A stretch of DNA of 64,000 bases from Mycolicibacterium peregrinum (GCF_002102345.1 NZ_LQPP01000018.1:186001-250000); one strand, 5' to 3'. Counted from the stretch's first letter, positions 18,206 through 27,998 are shown. Numbers and translations: made by a program. The notes: a model not told the origin generated them from the sequence alone.

Positions 18206-19064
18206 AGCTGATCCTGCGGCGGAAGTAGAAGTGTTGGACGAGCGTGATGCCGACCAGGATGGCGAACAACACGATCGCCATCACCGAGGCGCGGCCCACT
18301 GCTGCCGCGCCGAATGCCTCGGCATAGATACGGTGCGCCACCAGATCGGTGTGGCCTTGCGGCCCGCCCGCGGTCAGCGCGTACACGGTGTCGAATACCT
18401 GCGCGGCGCTGACGATTCCGGTGACCAGCACGAAGAACATGGTCGGCCGCAGCATCGGCAGGGTGATGTGCCGGAACCGCTGCCAGTCCGTCGCGCCGTC
18501 GGTGCGGGCGGCGTTGTGGACGTCGGCGGGGATGTTCAGGATGCCGGCCAAAAAGAACAGCGTCACGTAGCCGACATTGGTCCACACCACCACCGCGGAC
18601 ACCACCGGCAGTGCCAGTCCCGGGTCGGTCAGCCACTCGACCGGCCGGCCCAGCACGGTGCTCAGCGCCCCGTCGGTGGGGGCCAGGATCCATTTCCACA
18701 ACACCGCGATGGCCAGGGGCGCACAGATCCACGGCAGCACGTACACGGTGCGGAAAAATCCGGTGCCCGGAAGTCCGCGAGCCAGCAGCGACGCGGCGAT
18801 CAGACCCAGCACGGTCTGCGTCGGGACCACCAGCAGTACGAACAGCAGCGTCACCGCCAGAGAGGTGCCGAACGACGAATCGGTGAGTACGGACGTCCAA
18901 TTGTCCAGCCCCACATACTCGATCGGGCCGAGCAGGTCCCACCGCTGCAGACTCAACCAGAGCACCACCAGCATGGGCAGCAGCAGGAAGGTGACGACGC
19001 CGAACAGGCTGGGTGCGACAAGCGCGTACCCAAGTGCGGTCGTGCGGACACGCGAGGTGGCCAT
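18192..19064 (-). CDS. uspA: ABC sugar transporter permease UspA
   Basis: 290 residues, MalF-type permease. Starts MATSRVRTTALGYALVAPSL with the first helix immediately after; the EAA loop is HNAARTDGATDWQRFRHITL, near residues 186-205. First gene of the uspABC operon; its length equals that of M. tuberculosis UspA as I recall it. Divergent from the cutinase gene with 187 bp between them, where the promoters should lie. Confidence 0.9.
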   Translation of the reverse strand: MATSRVRTTALGYALVAPSLFGVVTFLLLPMLVVLWLSLQRWDLLGPIEYVGLDNWTSVLTDSSFGTSLAVTLLFVLLVVPTQTVLGLIAASLLARGLPGTGFFRTVYVLPWICAPLAIAVLWKWILAPTDGALSTVLGRPVEWLTDPGLALPVVSAVVVWTNVGYVTLFFLAGILNIPADVHNAARTDGATDWQRFRHITLPMLRPTMFFVLVTGIVSAAQVFDTVYALTAGGPQGHTDLVAHRIYAEAFGAAAVGRASVMAIVLFAILVGITLVQHFYFRRRISYDLT

Positions 19065-19251
19065 CGGGCTATTAAAGCGGTTCGTGACCTGCGGCCGCCA
19101 CGGCGGGCAACGTCAACGCCCAAAAGCCGGACTCTCATCCCCGTAGGCGAAATTTGCTCGGATGACGTACATCACTTGACCGCTGCGGAATCGAAGTCCC
19201 GACTTCGCGCTTGTAGCTGGTAACAGCAACACAAGGACCGGGGGTTATCTC

Positions 19252-20034
19252 ATGAGCACAGCGCAGCGAGCCCGAAAAGGCAGCGTGATCTCCACGGTGG
19301 CACAGTCCACGATCTTCACTGCACTCGCGCTGGCCGCCCTGGTCTTCGGTTCGCTGGCCGGCCCGATCGCCTCGGCCAACGCCGCCGACGGGTGCGCCGA
19401 CGTCGAGGTGGTGTTCGCCCGCGGCACCAACGAAGCGCCGGGCGTCGGCGCCACGGGGCAGGCGTTCGTCGACGCACTCAGCGCCGATCTGCCCGGCAAG
19501 TCGGTGGACGTGTACGCGGTCAACTACCCGGCATCGCTGGACTTCGGTCAGGCGACCGACGGCATCGCCGATGCGAGCAACCGTATCCAGTCGATCGCAG
19601 CCACCTGCCCGGCGACCAAGATCGTGCTCGGTGGTTACTCGCAGGGCGCCGCGGTGGCCGGTTACACCACCTCGAGCTCGGTGCCCGCCGGATACGTCCT
19701 GCCCGCCGGCATCAGCGGACCGATGCCTGCATCGGTCGCGTCACATGTCGCGGCGGTGGCGCTGTTCGGAACCCCCGACGAGTGGGTTCTGGGCCTGGCC
19801 GACCGCAGTGCACCGCCTATCGCGATCGGCGCGCCTTACGTGGCCAAGACCATCCAGCTGTGCGCCCCCGGCGATCCCATCTGCTTCCCTGGCGGTTTGA
19901 ACCGCGCCGCCCACAGCTCGTACAAGGACAACGGAATGGCAATCCAGGCAGCCGATTTCGCGGCCCGCCAGTTGGGTGGCAGTGCCCCGGCGGCCACGAT
20001 GGTGCAGACCGCTGGTGAGGTCACCGGAAACTGA
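19252..20034 (+). CDS. Cutinase-family (Culp) secreted esterase
   Basis: 260 residues. Sec signal peptide to about residue 44 (hydrophobic FTALALAALVFGSLAGPIASANA), then the cutinase fold: CADVEVVFARGTNE, nucleophile motif GGYSQGA, catalytic Asp in APGDPIC and catalytic His in RAAHSSYKDNG. Cysteines are placed as in the two conserved disulfides. Mycobacterial Culp proteins are secreted serine esterases acting on lipids or surfactant-like substrates; the specific substrate is not evident. Monocistronic, ended by a strong hairpin shared with the convergent gene. Confidence 0.93.
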   Translation: MSTAQRARKGSVISTVAQSTIFTALALAALVFGSLAGPIASANAADGCADVEVVFARGTNEAPGVGATGQAFVDALSADLPGKSVDVYAVNYPASLDFGQATDGIADASNRIQSIAATCPATKIVLGGYSQGAAVAGYTTSSSVPAGYVLPAGISGPMPASVASHVAAVALFGTPDEWVLGLADRSAPPIAIGAPYVAKTIQLCAPGDPICFPGGLNRAAHSSYKDNGMAIQAADFAARQLGGSAPAATMVQTAGEVTGN

Positions 20035-20050
20035 CGCCGACTGAACCTAG

Positions 20051-20088
20051 GCTGACGGCCGGAAGCGACTGAGCTTCCGGCCGTCAGC
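20051..20088. terminator. Bidirectional hairpin terminator after the cutinase gene
   Basis: Perfect 15-bp arms, GCTGACGGCCGGAAG (20051-20065) and CTTCCGGCCGTCAGC (20074-20088), with an 8-base loop. It sits 16 bp after the cutinase stop and its right arm includes the stop of the convergent epimerase gene. No T-run, as is usual in mycobacteria. Confidence 0.75.
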
Positions 20089-21070
20089 TGTTGAGGCCTC
20101 GGAATCCGGCGACGGTGTCGGCCAACGTGATTCGTGGATCCCGGTAGGTGACTCCGAGATCGCGTTCGCTCGGTGAGTCGTCGGACGCGGGCATCTGTGT
20201 GTAGTACTGCATCCCAGCTTCGGTGAACGGCGTCTGGAACGGCAGGAAAGGCCCCATCCGGTCGAGCACCTGCCCGGCGACGCGCAGCACGGTGTCGGGC
20301 ACCGGGACGGCGAACATCGTCTTGTTGCCGACCTCGGTGAGCAGCTTGGCCAGCTGGTCCACCGGAATCCGGTGACCGCCGGCCATATAGCGGCGGGGGC
20401 CGCGCCCGGGTTCGAGCAGCGCGACATGCAGGGCTGCCAGGTCTCGGCCGTCGACGATGGTCCACGCGGCGCTGCGGCCAGGGATTGCTCCCAGTTGCAG
20501 TGCGGCCGCCACCCCCTCGCCGGCTTCCCCGAACTGGTTGCCGACCGGGGGCCCCATGACCATGCCGGGATAGGTGATGTTCACCGGTGCGCCGGCGTCC
20601 TGCATTCCGCGGGCGTAGATCTCGACCTGCGCCTTGGATCGCCCGTAGCCGTCGGTCCCGCCGAACACCGGCAGGTCTGCTTCCAGCGTGTCCACATCGG
20701 GATTGAACAGCGCGGTGATGCTCGACACGTGGATGATCGGGTCCAGGCCGAGTTCGGCGGCGCCGCCGAGCACATTTCGCGCACCGTCCATGTTGGTGCT
20801 CATCATCTGCGCGGTCTGGCTCGGGTCGGTGGCGACCAGCGCCGCGCTGTGCAGGACGGCGTCGCAGCCCTCCAGTGCGCGCAGAACCGAGTCGCGGTCG
20901 GTGATGTCGCCGACGGCGTGATCGGAGACATCGACTCCGAGCTTGGCAACGCTGGTCTGTAACCGGTCCGGATTGCGCACCAGAAACCGGACTGAATGTC
21001 CGGCGTCCGCAATCGCTTTCGCGCTCCAGCCGCCCACAAATCCGGTACCGCCGGTGACCAACACGCGCAT
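20084..21070 (-). CDS. NAD(P)-dependent epimerase/dehydratase-family protein
   Basis: 328 residues, extended SDR. Nucleotide motif TGGTGFVG at residues 7-14, catalytic serines in HVSSITALF and catalytic YGRSK, with the NADP-favouring Arg in RFLVRNPDR. Resembles the mycobacterial 3-beta-hydroxysteroid dehydrogenase/dihydroflavonol reductase-like group, but substrate cannot be fixed. Stands alone, downstream of the sulfatase gene on the same strand with 128 bp of repeat-containing DNA between. Confidence 0.88.
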   Translation of the reverse strand: MRVLVTGGTGFVGGWSAKAIADAGHSVRFLVRNPDRLQTSVAKLGVDVSDHAVGDITDRDSVLRALEGCDAVLHSAALVATDPSQTAQMMSTNMDGARNVLGGAAELGLDPIIHVSSITALFNPDVDTLEADLPVFGGTDGYGRSKAQVEIYARGMQDAGAPVNITYPGMVMGPPVGNQFGEAGEGVAAALQLGAIPGRSAAWTIVDGRDLAALHVALLEPGRGPRRYMAGGHRIPVDQLAKLLTEVGNKTMFAVPVPDTVLRVAGQVLDRMGPFLPFQTPFTEAGMQYYTQMPASDDSPSERDLGVTYRDPRITLADTVAGFRGLNS

Positions 21071-21141
21071 GACGCCAACCTCCTAGCAAGCGACGACCGT
21101 CGCTAGGACGCTAGTACGTCCGGCGCCGCCGGGAAGCGGTT

Positions 21142-21210
21142 TCGGCTCAGCCTCCGTGCTGGTTGGGTCGGCTCAGTCTCCGTGCCTGATTTGTCGGCTC
21201 AGCCTCCGCG
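21142..21210. repeat. 26-bp tandem repeat, about 2.6 copies, at the sulfatase 3' end
   Basis: Units start at 21142, 21168 and 21194, each opening TCGGCTCAG(C/T)CTCCG. The third, partial copy is the 3' end and stop codon of the sulfatase gene (GGAGGCTGA on the minus strand). The two complete copies therefore look like tandem duplications of the gene tail into the intergenic space. Confidence 0.8.
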
Positions 21211-22866
21211 AAGCGTCGCGAGCTCCTTCATATTCGCCAACCCCTGCTCCTGCGCCTCATCGAGGAAACTCGGCAACGGGGCGCGAAGCTCGGGAAGTAC
21301 CTGATGGTCGAGCAGCGCCTGCAGATCAGCCTGCTTCGGGCTGTGGCCTGCCTGGTTGTCGAGCTCCTGCACACCGGGATCGGTTGCGTAGTCGTACAGT
21401 TCGTGGTGGATTGGCCTTGACGTGTCGATGTCCATGGTGCCGGGTTTCCAGTACGTGTACATGCCGAGCTTGGCCTCGGGGGTACGCACGGCGACGATGT
21501 GGCTGGGCGCCGACGTCGGGATCTCCATCGGCGGGCCGGAGGCGCCGAAGAACTTCTTTGCCAGTGGGGATTTCATCAACGCCGCCATCTCCTCGACGGA
21601 CATGTCGTCGGTGGCGTGCGCGATCCACGGCCGGCCCGGTGTGGCTGCGTCAGCGGCCATCCCGGCGATGTCGGCACGCTCGGACAGGTAGGAGTAGCGG
21701 GAGTCGGAGCGCCAACCGGCGCCTCCGTGGGCGATCGTCATGAGCAGCGCCGCCAGGTCGGCGCTGGAAGTCAACTGGCTACGGGTGTCGCCGGGCCCAG
21801 GCGTCAGATGACCGGACGGGTCACGGATGTAGAGCGGCACCCGGATGCTCTCCTCGTACACCGCGGCGCCCTTGCCGCGCAGGCCATGCGAGCCGGCGTA
21901 CTCGCCGTGATCGGAGGTGAAGACCACGACGGTGTTGTTGTCGACGTCGGGCCTGGTGGCGAGAGTGTCGAGCACCCGGCCGATCTGGGTGTCCACCTGC
22001 TGATGCAGCCACAGGTACATGTCCAGGCACCTGGCCCACTGAGCGGCGGCGTCGGGTCCGGTGTAGTCCATCGCGCCGGTCATCAGCGGCGACATGAAGT
22101 TCATGTAGTCGATCTGCAACTGGGGCTTGCCCCTGCGGCGCAGATCGTCCGCGGTCTCGAAGTTCACCGGTTTTGCGCTGAATACGTGCGGAACATTCTC
22201 CGGTAGCGGGTTTTTGGGCCACCAGCAGATGTCGTGCGGGTTGACCAGCGACACCGTGGTGCACCAGGGGCCCTCGTTCGCGTGGGCATCGAACCACCCG
22301 GTGAACTGATCGACGATCGAGGGATCCTGCTGCAGGCCCTGGTTCGGTGCGCCGTTGGGGGATGGGTAGGTGCCGCCGGAGAAGCCGTGGACGTCCAGGC
22401 CGTCGGGAGTGTTGTCGGCCGCGCTGCCCAGGTGCCACTTGCCCCACCACCAGGTGCGGTAGCCGGCGTCGCGCAGCATCGTGCCCCAGGTGGGGAAGCG
22501 GGCCGCCAATGTCGACTCGGTGGGGCCCTCGCCGGTGTAGAGGCACCCGGTCTGGTGTGAGTACAGCCCGGTGGTCAGTACCCCGCGTGACGGCGTGCAC
22601 ATGTTCGATGCGCTGTAATGCGAACCGAACGAGGTGCTCCGCGTCCGCAACCGGTCGAGGTTCGGCAGCAGCGCACCCAGTTGCTGTGTATCGGGGAACC
22701 ACTGGGGCGCCCGCATCTGGTCGACGATGACGACGAGGATGTTGGGCTGACCGGCCGCGTCCTGGGTCCGTCTGCCCAGTAGTTCATAGCCACCGAATCC
22801 GACCGCGGCCGCGCCGGCGGCCACTGCCGCGCCACCTAGAACTGTCCGCCTGCTGAGCTCCGCCAT
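21199..22866 (-). CDS. Tat-exported sulfatase
   Basis: 555 residues. Twin-arginine signal SRRTVLGG followed by a hydrophobic Ala/Gly stretch, so probably exported folded by Tat. Alkaline-phosphatase-like sulfatase core: NILVVIVDQMR (metal Asp), C90-T-P-S-R with Cys90 converted to formylglycine by a sulfatase-modifying enzyme encoded elsewhere, GKWHLG, and metal ligands in VVFTSDHGEY. Hydrolyses a sulfate ester of unknown identity outside the cytoplasm. Divergent from tldD. Confidence 0.92.
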   Translation of the reverse strand: MAELSRRTVLGGAAVAAGAAAVGFGGYELLGRRTQDAAGQPNILVVIVDQMRAPQWFPDTQQLGALLPNLDRLRTRSTSFGSHYSASNMCTPSRGVLTTGLYSHQTGCLYTGEGPTESTLAARFPTWGTMLRDAGYRTWWWGKWHLGSAADNTPDGLDVHGFSGGTYPSPNGAPNQGLQQDPSIVDQFTGWFDAHANEGPWCTTVSLVNPHDICWWPKNPLPENVPHVFSAKPVNFETADDLRRRGKPQLQIDYMNFMSPLMTGAMDYTGPDAAAQWARCLDMYLWLHQQVDTQIGRVLDTLATRPDVDNNTVVVFTSDHGEYAGSHGLRGKGAAVYEESIRVPLYIRDPSGHLTPGPGDTRSQLTSSADLAALLMTIAHGGAGWRSDSRYSYLSERADIAGMAADAATPGRPWIAHATDDMSVEEMAALMKSPLAKKFFGASGPPMEIPTSAPSHIVAVRTPEAKLGMYTYWKPGTMDIDTSRPIHHELYDYATDPGVQELDNQAGHSPKQADLQALLDHQVLPELRAPLPSFLDEAQEQGLANMKELATLRGG

Positions 22867-22937
22867 TTAGTCAGGCTATGGGTTCTTGCTGTGCGCAGCA
22901 TGAGTTTGGTGACAAGCACCCTTTAGTGTGGGGAATC

Positions 22938-24455
22938 ATGACCGCTCAACGACGCGTGGACGCCGATTTTCTGGAGCTGCCCCGGTCCGAGTTGGCTGAC
23001 GCGGCACTGTCCGCGGCAGTCGCAGCCGGTGCCAGCTATGCCGATCTGCGGATTCACCGCATCACCACCGAGATCATCCAGCTGCGCGATGGCGAGCTCG
23101 AGATGTCGGTGGTCAACCGTGAGGTGGGTCTGGCGGTCCGCGTGATCGTCGACGGCGCGTGGGGGTTTGCCTCCAACGCCGAACTGGCACCGGAGGTGGC
23201 GGCCGAGACGGCTCGCCGCGCCGTGCAGGTGGCGACGACACTGGGGCCGCTGAATGCCGAGCGCATCGAGTTGGCCGCCGAACCGGTGTACACGGATGTG
23301 ACCTGGGTGTCCGACTACGGCGTCGACCCGTTCGCCGTCCCCGCCTCCGACAAGATCGCGCTGCTCGGCGAGTACTCGGGCCGGTTGCTGGCCTCCGACG
23401 GTGTGGACCATGTGTCGGCCGGGGTGCATGCGGTAAAGGAACAGACCTTCTACGCAGACACCTTCGGATCGTCTCTCACCCAGCAGCGGGTACGCGTGAT
23501 GCCGACGATGGAGGCGGTGGCCGTCGACTCCGCTGCCGGGTCGTTCGAGACGATGCGCACGCTGGCGCCGCCGACCGCCCGGGGCTGGGAGGCGCTGGCC
23601 GGTGATGACGTGTGGGACTGGACCTCCGAGCTGGCGGAGCTGCCGACGCTGCTGGCCGAGAAGACCAAGGCTCCCTCGGTCGTCGCCGGTCCCACCGACC
23701 TGGTGATCGATCCGTCCAACCTGTGGCTCACCATCCACGAATCGATCGGGCATGCCACCGAATACGACCGGGCCATCGGCTATGAGGCGGCGTATGCCGG
23801 CACGTCGTTCGCCACCCCGGACAAGCTGGGCACCATGCGGTACGGCTCACCGGTGATGAACGTGACAGCCGACCGCACCGTCGAATTCGGTTTGGCCACC
23901 GTCGGTTTCGACGACGAGGGGGTGCGGGCCCAGAGCTGGGACCTGGTGCGCGACGGCGTCTTCGTCGGCTACCAATTGGACCGGGTCTTCGCGCCGCGAC
24001 TCGGACAGACCCGTTCCAACGGCTGCTCATACGCCGATTCGCCCCACCATGTGCCCATCCAGCGGATGGCCAACGTGTCACTGCAGCCAGGTCCGGAGGA
24101 TCTCAGCACGGACGACCTGATTTCGCGAGTGTCCGACGGCATCTACATCGTCGGCGACAAGTCGTGGTCGATCGACATGCAGCGGTACAACTTTCAGTTC
24201 ACCGGCCAACGCTTCTACCGGATCCGTGACGGGCGCCTCGACGGGCAGTTGCGCGACGTGGCGTATCAGGCCACCACGACCGATTTCTGGGGTGCGATGG
24301 AAGCCGTTGGCGGACCGTCCACCTGGCGGCTCGGCGGGGCATTCAACTGTGGCAAGGCGCAACCCGGGCAGGTGGCGCCGGTCAGCCACGGCTGCCCGAG
24401 CGCGCTGTTCCGCGGCATCAACGTACTGAACACCCGGACGGAGGGCGGCCGATGA
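22938..24455 (+). CDS. tldD: Metalloprotease TldD
   Basis: 505 residues from ATG 22938, the same length as M. tuberculosis Rv2315c as I recall; an upstream in-frame ATG at 22878 would add 20 atypical residues. The zinc motif HESIGH (H267-E268...H272) is intact, and NGCSYADSPHH and FNCGKAQPGQ are conserved family segments. TldD carries the active site of the TldD/TldE heterodimer, which degrades unfolded peptides and matures modified peptides. Overlaps tldE by 4 bp, consistent with one complex. Confidence 0.95.
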   Translation: MTAQRRVDADFLELPRSELADAALSAAVAAGASYADLRIHRITTEIIQLRDGELEMSVVNREVGLAVRVIVDGAWGFASNAELAPEVAAETARRAVQVATTLGPLNAERIELAAEPVYTDVTWVSDYGVDPFAVPASDKIALLGEYSGRLLASDGVDHVSAGVHAVKEQTFYADTFGSSLTQQRVRVMPTMEAVAVDSAAGSFETMRTLAPPTARGWEALAGDDVWDWTSELAELPTLLAEKTKAPSVVAGPTDLVIDPSNLWLTIHESIGHATEYDRAIGYEAAYAGTSFATPDKLGTMRYGSPVMNVTADRTVEFGLATVGFDDEGVRAQSWDLVRDGVFVGYQLDRVFAPRLGQTRSNGCSYADSPHHVPIQRMANVSLQPGPEDLSTDDLISRVSDGIYIVGDKSWSIDMQRYNFQFTGQRFYRIRDGRLDGQLRDVAYQATTTDFWGAMEAVGGPSTWRLGGAFNCGKAQPGQVAPVSHGCPSALFRGINVLNTRTEGGR

Positions 24456-25822
24456 TCGGCGCACAGCAGGTCGTCGAGATCACCTTGGGCGCCGCAGATC
24501 AGCGGGGCGGAGCCGGCGAAACTGTGGTGCTGGTGACCGACCGGTCCGACGCCTCGCTGAGGTGGGCCGGCAACTCGATGACCACCAACGGCGAGTCGGT
24601 CAGCCGCACCATCACAGTGATCTCGATCGTGCGTCGCGGGGACAAAGCCCATGTCGGGTCGGTGCGCTCCACCGAGGTGGACCCGGCGGTGATCCCGGAG
24701 CTGGTCGTCGCCGCGCAGCGGGCAGCGGTGTCCTCGCCCGAGGCGCGGGACGCGGCACCGCCGCTGGCGGGCTCCGGGGTGCCGGTCGACTGGGATGCAC
24801 CGGTGGCGGGCACGGGGGCGCAGGTGTTCACCGGCATCGCCGATGACCTGGCCAAGGGTTTCGCCGGGTCCGACGAGCTCTACGGATACGCCCGTCACGT
24901 CTTGGAGACCACGTTCGTGGCCACCTCGACCGGTCTGCGTCGTCGTTACACCCAGCCGACGGGGTCGGTGGAGATCAATGCCAAGCGCAACGGGGCGAGC
25001 GCCTGGGCCGGTGTGAGCACCGCGGATTTCGCTGATGTGCGGGTGGATTCGCTGCTCGACGAGTTGTCGCTGAAGTTGGGCTGGGCGGAGCGGACCGTGG
25101 AACTACCGGCCGGCCGGTACGAGACACTGATGCCACCGTCGACGGTGGCCGACATGATGATCTACCTGACCTGGACCATGGACGGCCGCGGGGCGCAGGA
25201 AGGTCGTACCGCACTGTCGGCGCCCGGGGGAACCAGGGTGGGAGAGAAGCTCACCGATCTGGGGCTGACCCTGTACTCCGATCCGCTCGCCGACGCGCTG
25301 GCCTGCCAACCGTTCGTGGCGGTGCCGAGTTCCTCGGAGCGGGTGTCGATCTTCGACAACGGCATGGACATCGGCCGGGTGGACTGGATCCGCGACGGTG
25401 TGGTCAATGCACTGGCCTATCCACGGGCCGTGGCCGCCGAATACGGCACACCCGTCGCGGTGCCCGCCGACAACCTGTTGATGACCGGTGGTGCAAAGGA
25501 TTTGGCGGACATGATCGCCGGAACCGAACGCGGCCTGCTGCTGACGACGCTGTGGTACATCCGCGAGGTGGACCCGACCGTGCTGCTGTTGACCGGGCTG
25601 ACCCGTGACGGCGTCTACCTGATCGAAGACGGCGAGGTGACCGCGGCGGTGAACAACTTCCGGTTCAACGAGAGCCCGCTGGACCTGCTGCGGCGCGCCA
25701 CCGAAGCGGGCATCAGCGAGGTCACGCTCCCGCGCGAATGGGGTGACTGGGCGACGCGCGCGTCGATGCCGACGCTCCGGATCCCGGATTTCCACATGTC
25801 CTCGGTGAGCCAGGCGCAGTGA
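24452..25822 (+). CDS. tldE: Metalloprotease TldE/PmbA, non-catalytic partner
   Basis: 456 residues, homologue of Rv2314c. TldE/PmbA fold without the HExxxH motif, as expected for the partner subunit. Recognisable family segments include YTQPTGSVEINAKRNG, PSTVADMMIYL and LLTTLWYIREVDPT. Start ATG overlaps the tldD stop (ATGA), so production of the two subunits is coupled. Confidence 0.95.
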   Translation: MIGAQQVVEITLGAADQRGGAGETVVLVTDRSDASLRWAGNSMTTNGESVSRTITVISIVRRGDKAHVGSVRSTEVDPAVIPELVVAAQRAAVSSPEARDAAPPLAGSGVPVDWDAPVAGTGAQVFTGIADDLAKGFAGSDELYGYARHVLETTFVATSTGLRRRYTQPTGSVEINAKRNGASAWAGVSTADFADVRVDSLLDELSLKLGWAERTVELPAGRYETLMPPSTVADMMIYLTWTMDGRGAQEGRTALSAPGGTRVGEKLTDLGLTLYSDPLADALACQPFVAVPSSSERVSIFDNGMDIGRVDWIRDGVVNALAYPRAVAAEYGTPVAVPADNLLMTGGAKDLADMIAGTERGLLLTTLWYIREVDPTVLLLTGLTRDGVYLIEDGEVTAAVNNFRFNESPLDLLRRATEAGISEVTLPREWGDWATRASMPTLRIPDFHMSSVSQAQ

Positions 25823-25845
25823 CTTAGGGGGCCGACAGCGGGCGA

Positions 25846-26544
25846 ATGATTACGGCGCAAAGGCAATTCACGGCCTACGGCCCGTCGCACTGGGCCGTGA
25901 TCGCCGTGTTTGTCGTCGGGGCATTGCTACTCGTCTGGCTCGGCCGCCGCCAGACCGAACGTCAATCCCGGCTTTGCGGCCGCATCCTCGGTGCATCGAC
26001 GGTCGCGATCTATGCCGCGATCCTGGTCTACACCCTGGTCCCGCCGTCGATCGGACGGTCGGTGCCGCTGCAGTTGACCGATCTGGCGACCGTCGCCGGT
26101 GCGTACGCGCTGTGGTCGCAGCGACAGTGGGCCTTCGTGCTCACCTACTACTGGGGCCTGGTGCTGAGCACGCAGGCACTCATCTCGCCGGCGCTGAAGA
26201 GCCCGGACTTCCCGCACTACGCATTTCTGGCGTTCTGGTCGATCCATCTGCTCGTCGTGTGGGCCGCAATCTATCTGACCTGGGGTCGTGGGATGCGTCC
26301 GCAGTGGCGTGACTATCGGTTCGCGGTGGTGGTGACCGCGGTGTGGGCGGTCGGAACCATGGCGTTCAACGGCATCGCCGGTACCAACTACGGCTTCCTG
26401 AATGCCAAACCCGCCACCGCGTCGCTGCTCGACCTGATGGGGCCATGGCCGGTCTATGTGTTGGTGGCCAGTGCCTTGGTGGCGAGTGTGTGGGCGCTCA
26501 TGACGTGGCCATGGGAACGTCGGCCTGCTGCTCTTGACCGCTGA
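25846..26544 (+). CDS. YwaF/TIGR02206-like integral membrane protein
   Basis: 232 residues with about seven hydrophobic helices. The C-terminal block GTNYGFLNAKPATASLLDLM followed by GPWPVYVL is the signature of the TIGR02206/YwaF family. Function unknown. It follows tldE by 23 bp and may be co-transcribed. Its last 47 bp overlap the 3' end of the convergent Na+/solute symporter gene. Confidence 0.85.
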   Translation: MITAQRQFTAYGPSHWAVIAVFVVGALLLVWLGRRQTERQSRLCGRILGASTVAIYAAILVYTLVPPSIGRSVPLQLTDLATVAGAYALWSQRQWAFVLTYYWGLVLSTQALISPALKSPDFPHYAFLAFWSIHLLVVWAAIYLTWGRGMRPQWRDYRFAVVVTAVWAVGTMAFNGIAGTNYGFLNAKPATASLLDLMGPWPVYVLVASALVASVWALMTWPWERRPAALDR

Positions 26545-27982
26545 GCCGGTCGTCCCACACCTGCAGTACCTCCGGCGAGGTCCGCGGTGTCGCCAGGCTG
26601 ACCACGATGTAGGTGACCAAGCTGGAAACCAGTCCGTAGTAGATGGGCTGGTTGGCCAGTACGTCGCCGACGACCGCCATGGTGCCCAGTGTGACCAGGG
26701 TGCCGACCGCCATCGCCGCCAGCGCACCGGCGCCGGTGGCCCGTTTCCACAGGAACCCGCCGAGGATCGGGACCAGCAGTCCGCCGACCAGGATGTCGTA
26801 GGCGATGGTCAGTGCGCCGACCACATCGTTGAGCAACGCGGCGATGATGATGACGACGACGCCGAGCACCGCGACGTAACGGCGGTCGGAATGCACGTCC
26901 ACCTCGGGGTTTTCGGTGTCGTCCCGGGTGCCGGGCTGCTTACCGAGCAGGCGCAGCAGGAGCGGTTTGATGTCGGTGCGGGCCACGGTGGCGGTCGCGA
27001 TCAGTGCGCCCGACGCGGTCGACATCATCGCGGCGACGGCCGCGGCCAACACAATGCCGCTGATGCCCACCGGCAGAATGGCTTCCGCGATCTGGGCGTA
27101 CACGTCGTCCTTGGCCTCGATGTCAGGCATGAAAGTGGACGCGGCCAGACCGATCAGTGCGCCGGCGATTCCGTAGAACACGCAGTAGATCGCCGCTGTC
27201 GTGCCGCCCCAGCGGGCGACCTGCGGTGAGCGGGCGGTGAACACCCGTTGCCAGATGTCCTGTCCGATCAGCATTCCGAAGCTGTAGACGACGAAGAACG
27301 TGATGATCGTGTCGGTGCCGATCGACGTCAGGCTGAACACGGCGTCGCCGGCGCGGTCGCGGATACCGTCGAATCCGCCGGCCCGGTGCCAGGTGAACGG
27401 CAGCAGCAGAAAGAACACCCCGATGGTCTTGAGGACGAACTGCACCATGTCGGTCAGGGTGATCGACCACATGCCGCCGATCGACGAGTAGAGCATGACG
27501 ACCACGCCGCCGATGACCACCGAAAGCGTTCGGCCCGTGCCGAACAGCACGTTGAACACCGTCGCGTAGGCGATGGTGGAGGTGACCGACAACATCAGGG
27601 TGTAGGCCGCCATGACCAGCCCGGAAGCCGAGGTTGCGTCGACCCCGTAACGCAGGCTGAGCATCTGCGCGACGGTGTAGACCCGTAGTCGTTGAATTGG
27701 TCCGGCGAAGAGCAGGCTCAGGGCCAGCAGGCCGATGGCGATCGCCACCACCAGCCACATGCCCGAAACTCCCCATTTGTAGCCCAGACCCACACCGCCG
27801 ACGGTGGAGGCGCCACCGAGGACGACGGCCGCCATGGTGCCGGTGTACAGCGTGGGGCCGAGGCGTCGACCTGCCACCAGGAAGTCGGCGGAGTCCTTGG
27901 TGCGGGACTTGCCCCAGAATCCGAAGGCGAGCATCGACAGGAGATAAATGACGACGATCGCGATATCGACTGGTTTACCCAC
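26498..27982 (-). CDS. Sodium:solute symporter (SSS family)
   Basis: 494 residues, about 13 helices, GTG start with AAGGA 8 bases upstream. SSS hallmarks: RTKDSADFLVAGRRLGP after the first helix, GGVGLGYKWG, and AAAVAAMMSTASGALIATATV containing the Na+-site serines. It imports an organic acid, amino acid or similar solute with Na+. It is the last gene of a minus-strand cluster after a ureohydrolase and a TPP enzyme, 16 bp downstream of the latter, suggesting a guanidino acid or keto-acid substrate (inference). Confidence 0.88.
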   Translation of the reverse strand: MGKPVDIAIVVIYLLSMLAFGFWGKSRTKDSADFLVAGRRLGPTLYTGTMAAVVLGGASTVGGVGLGYKWGVSGMWLVVAIAIGLLALSLLFAGPIQRLRVYTVAQMLSLRYGVDATSASGLVMAAYTLMLSVTSTIAYATVFNVLFGTGRTLSVVIGGVVVMLYSSIGGMWSITLTDMVQFVLKTIGVFFLLLPFTWHRAGGFDGIRDRAGDAVFSLTSIGTDTIITFFVVYSFGMLIGQDIWQRVFTARSPQVARWGGTTAAIYCVFYGIAGALIGLAASTFMPDIEAKDDVYAQIAEAILPVGISGIVLAAAVAAMMSTASGALIATATVARTDIKPLLLRLLGKQPGTRDDTENPEVDVHSDRRYVAVLGVVVIIIAALLNDVVGALTIAYDILVGGLLVPILGGFLWKRATGAGALAAMAVGTLVTLGTMAVVGDVLANQPIYYGLVSSLVTYIVVSLATPRTSPEVLQVWDDRLSGQEQQADVPMATS

Positions 27983-27998
27983 GATGTCAATCCTTCGG

